64,000 bases of DNA from Litorilinea aerophila (lineage in GTDB: Bacteria > Chloroflexota > Anaerolineae > Caldilineales > Caldilineaceae), in assembly GCF_006569185.2 (NCBI RefSeq), contig NZ_VIGC02000008.1:153834-217833 (forward strand), read 5' to 3'. Shown here one piece after another: positions 35,879-44,769 of this stretch. How positions within the stretch are numbered: the first letter of the stretch is position 1; every line of letters begins with the position of its first letter. Below the pieces are notes generated by a model, which saw only the letters and a program-made list of their open reading frames with translations, was not told the origin of the DNA and made no database searches. Both the position numbers and the translations under genes were made by a program.

Positions 35879-36181
35879 TCAGGGAACCGTCGCCAGACCA
35901 TGGCCGCCTACGGGCACGGTTTCGCAACGCTCGCTAAAGCCGGCGATCAGGGGCTTGCCGCGGGCCATGGCTTGCTGCACCGAGGGTAGGGTCAACGACG
36001 CGGCGTGGCTCTCCTGGCGGTCCCACACCTCCGTGACCCAGATGGCGTCGGGATCGGTCGAGTCTTGAGCGACCACGTAACTCAGGCAGCCTGGCATCTC
36101 CCGGGCGCCGTCGAGCAGGATGGCGATCAGGGCGTCCCGCTGGCCGGGGACAACCTGGATCTTCCCGATCAAGCCGTACAT
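35879..36181 (-). CDS. Antibiotic biosynthesis monooxygenase (ABM) / quinol monooxygenase-like protein
   Basis: 100 residues from the ATG at 36181, preceded by AAAGGG; an ATG at 36190 is in frame. ABM fold: MYGLIGKIQVVPGQRDALIA, MPGCLSYVVAQDSTDPDAIW, VTEVWDRQESHAASL and PSVQQAMARGKPLI. Relatives are YgiN-like quinol monooxygenases and haem-degrading enzymes. Stands alone between a VOC gene and the MoaD-like gene. Confidence 0.82.
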   Translation of the reverse strand: MYGLIGKIQVVPGQRDALIAILLDGAREMPGCLSYVVAQDSTDPDAIWVTEVWDRQESHAASLTLPSVQQAMARGKPLIAGFSERCETVPVGGHGLATVP

Positions 36182-36206
36182 CAGTCTCATCCCTTTCTGT
36201 TTGGTT

Positions 36207-36517
36207 TCACTTTTCCATTGCCATTCTCCCGCCGGCCATGGCCCCCACCACCAGGAAGGGCTCGGCGCCGGTGGCAACGGCTTCGGGCAGGGGCGCGTCC
36301 GGGGGCTCATGGGAAAGGTCCTCACCACAGGCGAAGAAGCGCACGAAGGGCCGGCGCCGCCGGGTGGCATGATCCCGGATGGTACCCCGCAGCATGGGGT
36401 AGGCCGCCTCCAACGCATCCAGCACCGCCCGCTGGGTGACCGGCCCATCCACCTGGAGCTGGACCTCCTTGTCCACGCCGGCCAGGTTGCGCAGATGATG
36501 GGGAAGCACCACCCGAA

Positions 36518-36521
<4 letters not shown>
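36207..36521 (-). CDS. MoaD/ThiS-like ubiquitin-fold protein
   Basis: 104 residues from ATG 36521, which overlaps the stop codon of the upstream BNR gene (ATGA). [20 protein letters not shown] and [20 protein letters not shown] fit the beta-grasp MoaD/ThiS fold. A true sulfur carrier ends in Gly-Gly; here a Gly-Gly lies seven and eight residues from... the end, in AGGRMAMEK, so six residues follow it. Unless they are cleaved off, the usual adenylation and thiocarboxylation cannot occur. Coupled translation with the BNR protein suggests joint function. Confidence 0.72.
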
Positions 36522-37639
<1,118 letters not shown>

Positions 37640-37662
37640 GGCCTGATTCCCCTTTCATGTGG

Positions 37663-38103
37663 TTACGACTGGCGGACCGCCTTTTTCACCAGCGCGCGGA
37701 TCTGTTCCTCTACCGCAGGGGTCCATTCCTTCAGCGCAAAGGCGACCGGCCACATGGCACCGTCGTCCAGGTTGGCTGCATCGTTGAAGCCCAGGGTCGC
37801 GTAGCGGGCTTTGAACTTCTGCGCGCTCTGAAAAAAGCAGACCACCTTGCCATCTTTGGCGTAGGCGGGCATCCCGTACCAGGTCCTGGGCGCAAGCTCG
37901 GGCGCGCTGTCTTTGATGATGGCGTGGATCCGCCCGGCCATGGTCCGGTCCGGCTCCTCCATCTCCGCGATCTTGGCCAGCACGTCCTGTTCTCCGTCCG
38001 CCTTGCCCTTTTTCGCCCGCTTCTCCGCCTTCAGCTCCCGGGCGCGCTCCTGCATGGCGGCCCGTTCTTCTGCGGTGAAGCCTTTGTCCTGCTTGGATGC
38101 CAT
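37663..38103 (-). CDS. DUF1801 (YdhG-like) protein
   Basis: 146 residues from the ATG at 38103. The N-terminal half is a charged helix ([20 protein letters not shown]) and the C-terminal half the DUF1801 core: [40 protein letters not shown] and [12 protein letters not shown]. Homologues are called iron chaperones in some annotations on thin evidence. The family is commonly found among PhnB/AHSA1 genes, as here. Confidence 0.82.
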   Translation of the reverse strand: MASKQDKGFTAEERAAMQERARELKAEKRAKKGKADGEQDVLAKIAEMEEPDRTMAGRIHAIIKDSAPELAPRTWYGMPAYAKDGKVVCFFQSAQKFKARYATLGFNDAANLDDGAMWPVAFALKEWTPAVEEQIRALVKKAVRQS

Positions 38104-38138
38104 TCCACTTCTCACTTTCTCATCGGAACATGATGGAC

Positions 38139-38226
38139 TGACTCTCCTGCAAGAACACCGCAGGGACGCAGAGCACGCTGAGTCTTCTCTGAGCCCTCTC
38201 TGGGCTTCCTCTGCGCCCTCTGCGGT
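38139..38226. repeat. Composite dispersed repeat
   Basis: A TGACTCTCCTGCAAGAA element (38139-38155) is followed by an inverted pair, ACCGCAGGGACGCAGAG (38157-38173) and CTCTGCGCCCTCTGCGGT (38209-38226). The second half recurs as ACCGCAGAGACACAGAGG at about 40780-40798. Confidence 0.65.
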
Positions 38227-38345
38227 GATAGAACTCCTTGGGCAGGGAAGCCATGATTGACTTCACGCCCCTACAGCAGCGTCCCGTGGGCCAACTCCGA
38301 CGGGGGTGGACGAGGCCCAACTTCCTCTACGAGCCAGGTCTGGGA

Positions 38346-39113
38346 TCACATTTCCGTCAATTGGATGATGCTGAAGGTAGCGCCGAACGGGTCGGCCACG
38401 ACCGCCATGCGGCCGTAGGGCGTATCGAAGGGCGGAACCCGGATGGAGCCGTCCGCCTCCTGGAGCCGCTTCAGGCTGGCGTCGGTGTCGTCCACCGCGA
38501 AATAGCCCATCCAGTGGGGCGGGATGCCCTGCCAGTTCTCGTCCATCTGCAACACGCCGAAGAGGGTTTCATCTCCCCGATGCAGGGTGTAGTAGTCCAT
38601 GCCCTCCATCTTGTGGGCCGTCAGCCCGAAGAGCTGGCTGTAGAAGTCCCGGGCTGCCTCGGCGTTGGGTGTGTTGACCTCGAACCAGGTCATGGCGCCG
38701 GGCTCGTTCACGATGGATGCGCCGATGTGCCGGCCAGCCTGCCAGAGGCCGAAGACCGCGCCGGTGGGATCCACGCAGATGGCCATGCTTCCGGTGTCGC
38801 CCACCTCCATGGGTGGCACCATCACCTGGCCGCCCAGGTCAGCCACCCGGGCTGCATCGGCTGCCACATCGTCGCTGGCCAGGTAGATGGTCCACGCCGA
38901 CGGCATCTGGTCGTCGGGCTGCATGCCCGCCAGGCCGGCAGCGTCGTGGTCCCGGGCCCGGGCGAAGTGGTAGTGGCCGAAGTCCGGGCCGGTGTCCAGA
39001 TAGGTCCAGCCGAAGAGTTGCCGGTAAAACTGTTTCGCCGCCTCCAGATCCGGCGTCATCAGGTGCATCCACGTGGGCGTACCGGGGGCACGTTTGTGGG
39101 TCTGTATGGCCAT
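38346..39113 (-). CDS. Two-domain VOC (glyoxalase-like) protein
   Basis: 255 residues from ATG 39113, which has an AAGGAGG site; the open frame upstream is not conserved in style. Domain 1: PTWMHLMTPDLEAAKQFYRQ, ending MAICVDPTGAVFGLWQ. Domain 2: MTWFEVNTPNAEAARDFYSQ, ending MAVVADPFGATFSIIQ. This is the two-domain VOC layout seen for many hydroxylases and resistance proteins of uncharacterised substrate. Confidence 0.87.
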   Translation of the reverse strand: MAIQTHKRAPGTPTWMHLMTPDLEAAKQFYRQLFGWTYLDTGPDFGHYHFARARDHDAAGLAGMQPDDQMPSAWTIYLASDDVAADAARVADLGGQVMVPPMEVGDTGSMAICVDPTGAVFGLWQAGRHIGASIVNEPGAMTWFEVNTPNAEAARDFYSQLFGLTAHKMEGMDYYTLHRGDETLFGVLQMDENWQGIPPHWMGYFAVDDTDASLKRLQEADGSIRVPPFDTPYGRMAVVADPFGATFSIIQLTEM

Positions 39114-39199
39114 GGTTGACCTCCTTGGGTCATGGAATAAATAATGCCGCCGTGGACAGGGATCACAGGTTGCGGTGGAGGCGGCCAGGCACGGATGCG

Positions 39200-39667
39200 T
39201 TACGAAGATTCCCTGGACGTGACAGGGATATAGATGGAGAGGGTGGCTGCGGGATCGTCCGGATGAAAGGTTTCGTCGTAGCATTCAAAGCAGAAGTCGC
39301 CGCCTGGCTGATAGCCCGAGGCCGGCAGCCATTGCTGGTAGATAGCGGCGAAGACATCCCCCAGGGTGGGCAGGGTGGCCTGGAAAACTGCGTAGGTGCT
39401 GGCCGGTACCTCCCAGCGGGACATTTCGGCAGGCAACGCCCCTTCCGGCGCTGCGGCACAGCCGGCCATGTAGCGGAAGGTGCCGGTCTCCTGGTCCATG
39501 GCATCCATCAGCCCATAGGTGACGCCGGGCTCGGTCACCCCTGGAATTTCGTCCATGCGGAGCACGAAGCGATCCCAAAGCTGGGGGATCGCGGGGTCCA
39601 TGGGCCGGGCGCGGATCTGCATGCCCACCACGGTGAAGGCTTCTTTTTCGACAATCTGGGGTTCCAT
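39200..39667 (-). CDS. GyrI-like small-molecule-binding protein
   Basis: 155 residues. The AraC/Rob effector-binding (GyrI-like) fold: EPQIVEKEAFTVVGMQIRAR at the start, PGVTYGLMDAMDQETGTFRY, ASTYAVFQATLPTLGDVFAA, then IYQQWLPASGYQPG and TLSIYIPV. No DNA-binding domain is attached, so it is a stand-alone effector-binding protein; these can bind or hydrolyse small cyclic compounds. ATG with AAAGGA. Confidence 0.85.
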   Translation of the reverse strand: MEPQIVEKEAFTVVGMQIRARPMDPAIPQLWDRFVLRMDEIPGVTEPGVTYGLMDAMDQETGTFRYMAGCAAAPEGALPAEMSRWEVPASTYAVFQATLPTLGDVFAAIYQQWLPASGYQPGGDFCFECYDETFHPDDPAATLSIYIPVTSRESS

Positions 39668-39743
39668 CGGATAGTCCTTTCTACGAATGGGGGGAGGGTT
39701 TTGGGGGCTGCCGCCTGGCGTCCCCTGGCCCCGATGAGCCCGT

Positions 39744-40718
39744 CTACGCTCCCCGGTATGCTTTCTCCAGGGCCGCGATATCCAGCTTCTTCATGGCCAA
39801 AAACGCCTGGGTGACCCGGGCCAGCTTCTCCGGATCCGGGTCCTGCATCATCCTGTCCATCGCCGTGGGCACGATCTGCCAGGAAAGGCCGTAGCGGTCC
39901 TTGAGCCATCCACACTGCTCGACCTCCGGCACGGCGGACAGGCGCTCCCAATAGTGGTCGATCTCGGCCTGATCCTGGCAATAGACCATGAACGAGATGG
40001 CCTCGTTGAAGGTGAACCCATGGTCCTCGGCGCTGTCCATGGCGGCGAACCAGCTGCCTGCCAGCATGAAGTCCGCGAACATGACCGTGCCCTCCCGGTT
40101 GGGCTCCTGCCCCGGGCCATAGCGGACCAGGCTGCCCTGCCGGGAATCCGGAAAGATCGAGCGGTAGAAGTCCATGGCCTCTTCTGCCTGACCGTAGTTG
40201 GCGCCGGTGAACAGCAGGAAGGGCACGATAGGAGGGCGCGGGCTGCCTTCGGGGTCGGTCAGGATCAGCTGCCACGACAGGCCGTAGCGGTCCTGGACCC
40301 AGCCATAGCACTCGCTGAAGGGATAGCGGTCCAGGGGAATGAGCACCGTGCCGCCCGCGGACAGCTCCTCCCACGTCGCCAGGAGCCGGGCTTTTGCCGC
40401 CTCTTTCGGACTTTCCCCATGGCTTGCGGTCTGAGCCGACGAAGGTCCAAAGAACAGAGGGTCGAAATTCACCATGAAGGAGATGGACGGGTTAAACCGA
40501 AACAGGGGCCCGGCGTTGATGGCCTCAAAGCGCTGCCCCCACAGCTGAAACGAGACCGCATCGCAGTCGCCAGAGGGGGTGTCCCGCAGGGTCACCACAT
40601 GGGTGACGGCCGATTGGGGAAAGAGGGAGGTGTAAAAGTGGACCGCTTCCAGGGCTTCCTGGTCAAACCAGAGATGGGGAACGATCTTCTGGGCTGTCTC
40701 CTGCGCCGGTGGGGTCAT
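39744..40718 (-). CDS. Two-domain PhnB-like VOC protein
   Basis: 324 residues from ATG 40718 (site AGGAGTGACAG). Two PhnB-type modules in tandem: module 1 with KIVPHLWFDQEALEAVHFYT, closing ECYGWVQDRYGLSWQLIL; module 2 with PFLLFTGANYGQAEEAMDFY, closing EQCGWLKDRYGLSWQIVP. The matching closing motifs suggest internal duplication. It has the best promoter in this cluster about 200 nt upstream, with an SOS-box-like palindrome over the start site. Confidence 0.87.
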   Translation of the reverse strand: MTPPAQETAQKIVPHLWFDQEALEAVHFYTSLFPQSAVTHVVTLRDTPSGDCDAVSFQLWGQRFEAINAGPLFRFNPSISFMVNFDPLFFGPSSAQTASHGESPKEAAKARLLATWEELSAGGTVLIPLDRYPFSECYGWVQDRYGLSWQLILTDPEGSPRPPIVPFLLFTGANYGQAEEAMDFYRSIFPDSRQGSLVRYGPGQEPNREGTVMFADFMLAGSWFAAMDSAEDHGFTFNEAISFMVYCQDQAEIDHYWERLSAVPEVEQCGWLKDRYGLSWQIVPTAMDRMMQDPDPEKLARVTQAFLAMKKLDIAALEKAYRGA

Positions 40719-40906
40719 TCTGTCACTCCTTCTGCATGGATTTTCCACTGAATGCCTGTAGCGCAAAAAAGAAGATATCACCGCAGAGACACAGAGGGCG
40801 CAGCGAGATTCCAGAGAGGAGGGCCGTGCAGTCTGTGTTTACCTGTGCCGTTCCGAAGCCGCGCCAGGCGATGCAAGAGGTGATGACAGTGGGCGCGTGC
40901 ACCCGA

Positions 40907-40924
40907 TTAGCACAAATGTTCTAA
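40907..40924. promoter_or_regulatory. SOS-box-like palindrome
   Basis: TTAGCACAAATGTTCTAA: the half-sites agree at seven of nine positions. On the minus strand it contains AGAAC-N4-GTGCT, one base off the Gram-positive LexA/DinR pattern AGAAC-N4-GTTCT. It overlaps the predicted transcript start of the promoter at 40928-40956. Confidence 0.5.
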
Positions 40925-40927
40925 AAC

Positions 40928-40956
40928 AGAATATCATGTTTTGGGCTTCTTGTCAA
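40928..40956 (-). promoter_or_regulatory. Strong sigma70-type promoter upstream of the PhnB-like gene
   Basis: Minus strand: perfect TTGACA (40956-40951), 17-bp spacer, TATTCT (40933-40928). The leader to the ATG at 40718 is about 200 nt. Confidence 0.7.
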
Positions 40957-41108
40957 GCATGAATTTTTCGCCTTTTTCGTTTTTCGGGGTTTTCGACGCA
41001 AGGGACGGCGAGGATGTCCCGTAGGAGCGGGGCTCGCCCCGCCTGTTGCCGCCACATCCAGGCGGGTGAAGGGACGGCGACGGATGCGCAGCTCTCCCTA
41101 CGTTCGCT

Positions 41109-42362
41109 TCACCCTCGCGCCAGGTCACGGATAAGGTCGACCATACGCGTCAGATCGGCGGGTCGCAGATGGTGGTGGGTGGGCAGGGTGAGCAGACGCT
41201 TCGCCACCGACCGGGCGCCGGGATGGTCGTTGCCTGCCAGCTGGGGGAAGTACTCGGCCAGGGTCTTGCCGTAGAGCCGGCCCGCGCCGATGCCATTCTC
41301 CTGGAGTCGCCGGTACAGCGCCTCCCGCCGGGCTTCGCTCTCCGCCAACAGCGGCAGGCGCAGGTAGATGGGCTCCACCTGCGTCGCTGGCCGCGGCAGG
41401 GGCGCCGGTCCGGCTAGAGCCGGCTGGACCGGCAAGGGAACCCGGACGCTGGCCAGTTCTGCCAATCCCGCCAGGAGCTGACGGGCGTGGGCCTGTCGAC
41501 GCCGGTTGATGGCTTCCAACTGGGGCAGCAGCGCCAGCCCAACCCGGGCCTGGGCCGGGCTCAGTCCCTGCCGGGCATAGCCCCAACTGGCCTCGTGCTC
41601 CCCCACCCGCTGGGCGCCCAGCCGGGTCGCCAGCCACCAGCCGGTGGGGTGGAAAGCCGTGCCAAAAGCCCAAAGGCGGGCCAGGGCCATCCAGGAGCGC
41701 CACCCCCGGGGGAAGGAAAGACGCTGCCAGGTGGTCGCCAGGGCCTGGGCCGCCTCGGGATCCCGGGTGCAGAGGAGCCCACCGCCGCCCAGGGAAAGGG
41801 GTTTGCCCGGCCCGAAGCTGAACAGGCCGAAATCTCCCCAAGTGCCCACCGGCTGCCCGTCCAGCCGGGCCCCCAGGGATTGGGCCGCGTCTTCGATCAG
41901 GCGGGCGCCGGCCCGGTGGATCTCCGCCAGGACGGGCGCCACAGGGTGGGGAATGCCCAGGGGATGGACCCAGATCACCGCCAGGGTTCGCTCGCCCAAA
42001 GAGGCATACAGCGCGGACCGGTCCATCTGCAGGTCGTCCGGGCGAATGTCCACCAGGCGGGGGCTCAGCCCGGCGTCCAGGATCACCTTGACCAGGGAGG
42101 GGCAGGTGTAGGCAGGCAGAAGCACTTCATCGCGTGGGCCTGTATCACCATGGGCCGGGGAGGTTGCCTGTCGCCGAAGGGTGTGCAGCAGCAGGAAGAG
42201 GGCTGTCCGCCCCGAGGCAGCCAGAAAGCAGTGGGGAACGCCCAGGGAATGGGCCAGCGCATCGGCAAACTGCGCCTCTGTTTCTGGCCCGGCAGCCGCA
42301 GCCCGGACCACTTCAGTCCAGGGGGGCAGGGGAGCGGCCGTGGGCGGTAGATGGCGGGGCAT
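41109..42362 (-). CDS. DegT/DnrJ/EryC1 family aminotransferase
   Basis: 417 residues. PLP-dependent sugar aminotransferase fold: LGVPHCFLAASGRTALFLLL, EVLLPAYTCPSLVKVILDAG, VIWVHPLGIPHPV, LIEDAAQSLGARLDG and FGLFSFGPGKPLSLGGGGLL, in which the Lys of GPGKP is the Schiff-base residue. Members make amino sugars for surface polysaccharides, which fits its place as last gene of the eight-gene surface operon. ATG with AAGGA; only seven bases after the MFS stop codon. Confidence 0.87.
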   Translation of the reverse strand: MPRHLPPTAAPLPPWTEVVRAAAAGPETEAQFADALAHSLGVPHCFLAASGRTALFLLLHTLRRQATSPAHGDTGPRDEVLLPAYTCPSLVKVILDAGLSPRLVDIRPDDLQMDRSALYASLGERTLAVIWVHPLGIPHPVAPVLAEIHRAGARLIEDAAQSLGARLDGQPVGTWGDFGLFSFGPGKPLSLGGGGLLCTRDPEAAQALATTWQRLSFPRGWRSWMALARLWAFGTAFHPTGWWLATRLGAQRVGEHEASWGYARQGLSPAQARVGLALLPQLEAINRRRQAHARQLLAGLAELASVRVPLPVQPALAGPAPLPRPATQVEPIYLRLPLLAESEARREALYRRLQENGIGAGRLYGKTLAEYFPQLAGNDHPGARSVAKRLLTLPTHHHLRPADLTRMVDLIRDLARG

Positions 42363-42369
42363 GGTTTCC

Positions 42370-43731
42370 TTAGTCCAGGCGGGCCAGGGCCGGCAGCGCC
42401 AGACGGAGGCCCACAGCGTAGATCAGGGCCAACATGGCGCCCAAGCCCAGGGCCAGAGGTAGCCCCAGGTAGACGGCCAGCCCGCCGATGGCCACATTGC
42501 CCAGGGTATCAGAACCGGCGTGGAGCTGGCTGTACAGGCTCATGACCCGCCCCCGCACCCGGTCTGGAATGTTGACCTGTACCAGGGTGATGGCCAGGCT
42601 CTGGAGGATCAGGAGCGCCGTCCCCAACAGCACCAGGACCAGACAGGCCAGGACGAGGGTGCGGGTCCAGGCGAACATGGCCACCAGCAGGGGGAGCAAC
42701 AGCCCCGCCCAGACCAGGGTCCGGCCCCGGTGGTGGACGCCCAGCCGGGCCACCGCCGCGGTCCCCACCACCGACCCCAGCGCACCCGCGGCCAGCAGAA
42801 GCCCCAGGCCCACCGCGTCGGTCTGCACCACCTCCTCGGCAAAGGCCGGCATCAGCCCAAAGACCGGGTAGGCCAGGCCGCCCACCACGGCCATCAGGCT
42901 CATGGCAGCCAGCACAGCCGGCTGCTGCCACAGGGTGCGGAAGCCCTCCAGCAGGGCCGTCAGCAGGGAGCCGCGGTTGCCGGCCCCGGCCGGGGCCGGG
43001 CGGTCAGCCGGCCTGTCGGCGACCCGGATCATCAGCAGGGCGGCGATGGGGGCCAGGTAAGTGGCGGCGTTGAAGAGCATGGTGCCACCTGCGCCCAGGG
43101 TGGCGATGAGGAAGCCAGCCAGGGCATAGCCCACCAGGCTGGAGAGGTTGAAGACGGTGGCGTTCAAGGCCACTGCGTTGGCCCAATCCTTTTCCTCCAC
43201 CAGCTCCACCAGAAAGGCCCGCCGGGCCGGGTGATCGATGGCCAGGATGCCGCCAAAGACGAAATAGAGCGCGATGATGTGCCAGAGCTGAATCTGTCCG
43301 AAGGTGGCCAGCAGGCCGAAGGTGGCTGCCTGGGCCAGCAGCCCCACCTGCCCGGCCAGGATCAGCTTGCGCCGGGGCACCCGGTCGATGAGGAGGCCGC
43401 CCAGGAAGGAGATGGGCACCACCGGGATCAGAGCCAGCAGGCCCACCAGCCCCAGCCAGAAGGTGGACTGGGTGAGCTGGTAGATGAGCCAGCCCTCCGC
43501 CACTACCTGCACCGACGTCCCCACCACCGACACTGTCTGGCCCAGCCAGAAGAGGCGGAAATTCCGGGAGCCCAGGGCCGGGGCTACCGTGGCCAGGAAG
43601 GTCTGGAGGCGCTGGCGGGGCGCGGCCTGGGTGCCGTCCAGGGGGACGGCGGGGGCCAGAGAAAGCTCTCCGGCTCTGCCAGGTCTGGGGGGGATGCCCC
43701 CTTGGGGCTCCTGCACACTGGGTTCCATCAT
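42370..43731 (-). CDS. MFS transporter (enterobactin-exporter-like, MFS_3)
   Basis: 453 residues with about 12 membrane helices after a 45-residue cytoplasmic N-terminus. NFRLFWLGQTVSVVGTSVQV starts helix 1; SFLGGLLIDRVPRRKLIL is the MFS motif-A loop; FFGGILAIDHPARRAFLVEL (here FVFGGILAIDHPARRAFLVE) and RVRGRVMSLYSQLHAGSDTL are MFS_3 signatures. Proton-driven export of small molecules or lipids. Its place between a lipoprotein gene and a DegT gene points to export of a surface-polymer building block or metabolite; inference only. ATG with GAGGT. Confidence 0.88.
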   Translation of the reverse strand: MMEPSVQEPQGGIPPRPGRAGELSLAPAVPLDGTQAAPRQRLQTFLATVAPALGSRNFRLFWLGQTVSVVGTSVQVVAEGWLIYQLTQSTFWLGLVGLLALIPVVPISFLGGLLIDRVPRRKLILAGQVGLLAQAATFGLLATFGQIQLWHIIALYFVFGGILAIDHPARRAFLVELVEEKDWANAVALNATVFNLSSLVGYALAGFLIATLGAGGTMLFNAATYLAPIAALLMIRVADRPADRPAPAGAGNRGSLLTALLEGFRTLWQQPAVLAAMSLMAVVGGLAYPVFGLMPAFAEEVVQTDAVGLGLLLAAGALGSVVGTAAVARLGVHHRGRTLVWAGLLLPLLVAMFAWTRTLVLACLVLVLLGTALLILQSLAITLVQVNIPDRVRGRVMSLYSQLHAGSDTLGNVAIGGLAVYLGLPLALGLGAMLALIYAVGLRLALPALARLD

Positions 43732-43736
43732 GTACC

Positions 43737-44708
43737 TCAGCGACGACGTACGTTCTGGTAGGCGTAGAGCGCCGCGGTGGTGATCAGCCCTCCCAGCAGC
43801 ACGCCCATCACCAGCAGGCCCACGGGCACAAACCAGGAGCGGGTGGGCATGCCGGTGGTCGGTGGGGTGGGGATGGGCGTGGGGCGCCGAGGGGTGACCG
43901 AGGGCATGGGCGTCTGGGTGTCCACCGGCAGCGGCCGCTCGGGCTCGGGCTCTGGCGTGGGGGATGGGGAAGGGACGTCCGGCCGGATGGCGGCCAGCAG
44001 GCGCCGGGCAATGTCCACCGTGTTGGGGCTGGTCAGGATGGAGAGGCCGTCCAGTTGGGGTTCCAGGGAAGCCAGCAGATCCTGCAGGGCGTCCATATCC
44101 CCCTCAGTGCGGACCTGGACGCTGATGGCGATCTCGGGATTGGCCTGGCGGAGCTGCCGGACCAGCGGCAGGACAAACGCCCGTACCGTCTCGGGCTCGG
44201 TCTGGGCCCGCTGGATCTGGAGGACGAAGATGTCCACGTAGGGGGCCATGGCCACCCCGTCGCTGAGGGCGAAGGCATGGTCGGGGCCCAGGGCCAGGCG
44301 CAGGCCGTACTGGTCTGCCAGGGCACGCATGCGTCGGACGCTGCCCACGGGATCCGCCTGCTCGTCCGGCCGGTTGGCGGGGCCATGCTCCAGGTTGTAG
44401 CCGATGATGTCCATGCGGTCGGCCAGATGGGGCAGCAACACCTCGGCATCGGCCACGTTTTTGAAGACCACCAGCCGCCTGCCCACCTGGACCTGTTCCA
44501 GCAGGTCGATCATGCTCACGTGGTCCACCCGGGCGATGTCGTCTGGACGTGCGTGGTTGTTGAACCAGTCGATGAGCTGGGGCGTCATGCTCATATCGAC
44601 CCAGAGGCGCTCCAGAGGGGCGCCTGATTCCAGGGACTGGGCCAGGGTAGTGGGCACACAGCCGTAGAGCAGCAGGGAAAGGATCAGCAGGATCTTAATC
44701 TTCCACAT
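43737..44708 (-). CDS. Exported TIM-barrel-like protein with Pro/Thr stalk and C-terminal membrane helix
   Basis: 323 residues. A signal sequence (KIKILLILSLLLYGC, possible lipobox Cys17) precedes a globular part of about 230 residues resembling a small glycosidase-type barrel (WFNNHARPDDIARVDHVSMI, MDIIGYNLEHGP, LRLALGPDHAFALSDGVA, DIFVLQIQRAQ, ISVQVRTEGD). Then comes a proline/threonine-rich stalk (about 248-290, PSPSPTPEPEPERPLP) and a last helix (WFVPVGLLVMGVLLGGLITT) with terminal RRR. This tripartite end looks like a cell-surface anchoring signal. Function unknown. Confidence 0.65.
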   Translation of the reverse strand: MWKIKILLILSLLLYGCVPTTLAQSLESGAPLERLWVDMSMTPQLIDWFNNHARPDDIARVDHVSMIDLLEQVQVGRRLVVFKNVADAEVLLPHLADRMDIIGYNLEHGPANRPDEQADPVGSVRRMRALADQYGLRLALGPDHAFALSDGVAMAPYVDIFVLQIQRAQTEPETVRAFVLPLVRQLRQANPEIAISVQVRTEGDMDALQDLLASLEPQLDGLSILTSPNTVDIARRLLAAIRPDVPSPSPTPEPEPERPLPVDTQTPMPSVTPRRPTPIPTPPTTGMPTRSWFVPVGLLVMGVLLGGLITTAALYAYQNVRRR

Positions 44709-44769
44709 GGTTTCCTCAGGCGGGCCCGGCAGCCCGGCGTGATGACGAGAGAATCAGAGAATTACCGTA

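Larger units (their letters stand above)
40719..41108. other. Long leader/intergenic region with dispersed repeat
   Basis: No gene supported. Contents: an ACCGCAGAGACACAGAGG-type repeat at about 40780-40815, the operator and promoter listed separately, and a GC-rich hairpin near 41020-41045 (GGAGCGGGGCTCGCCCCG). Confidence 0.5.
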
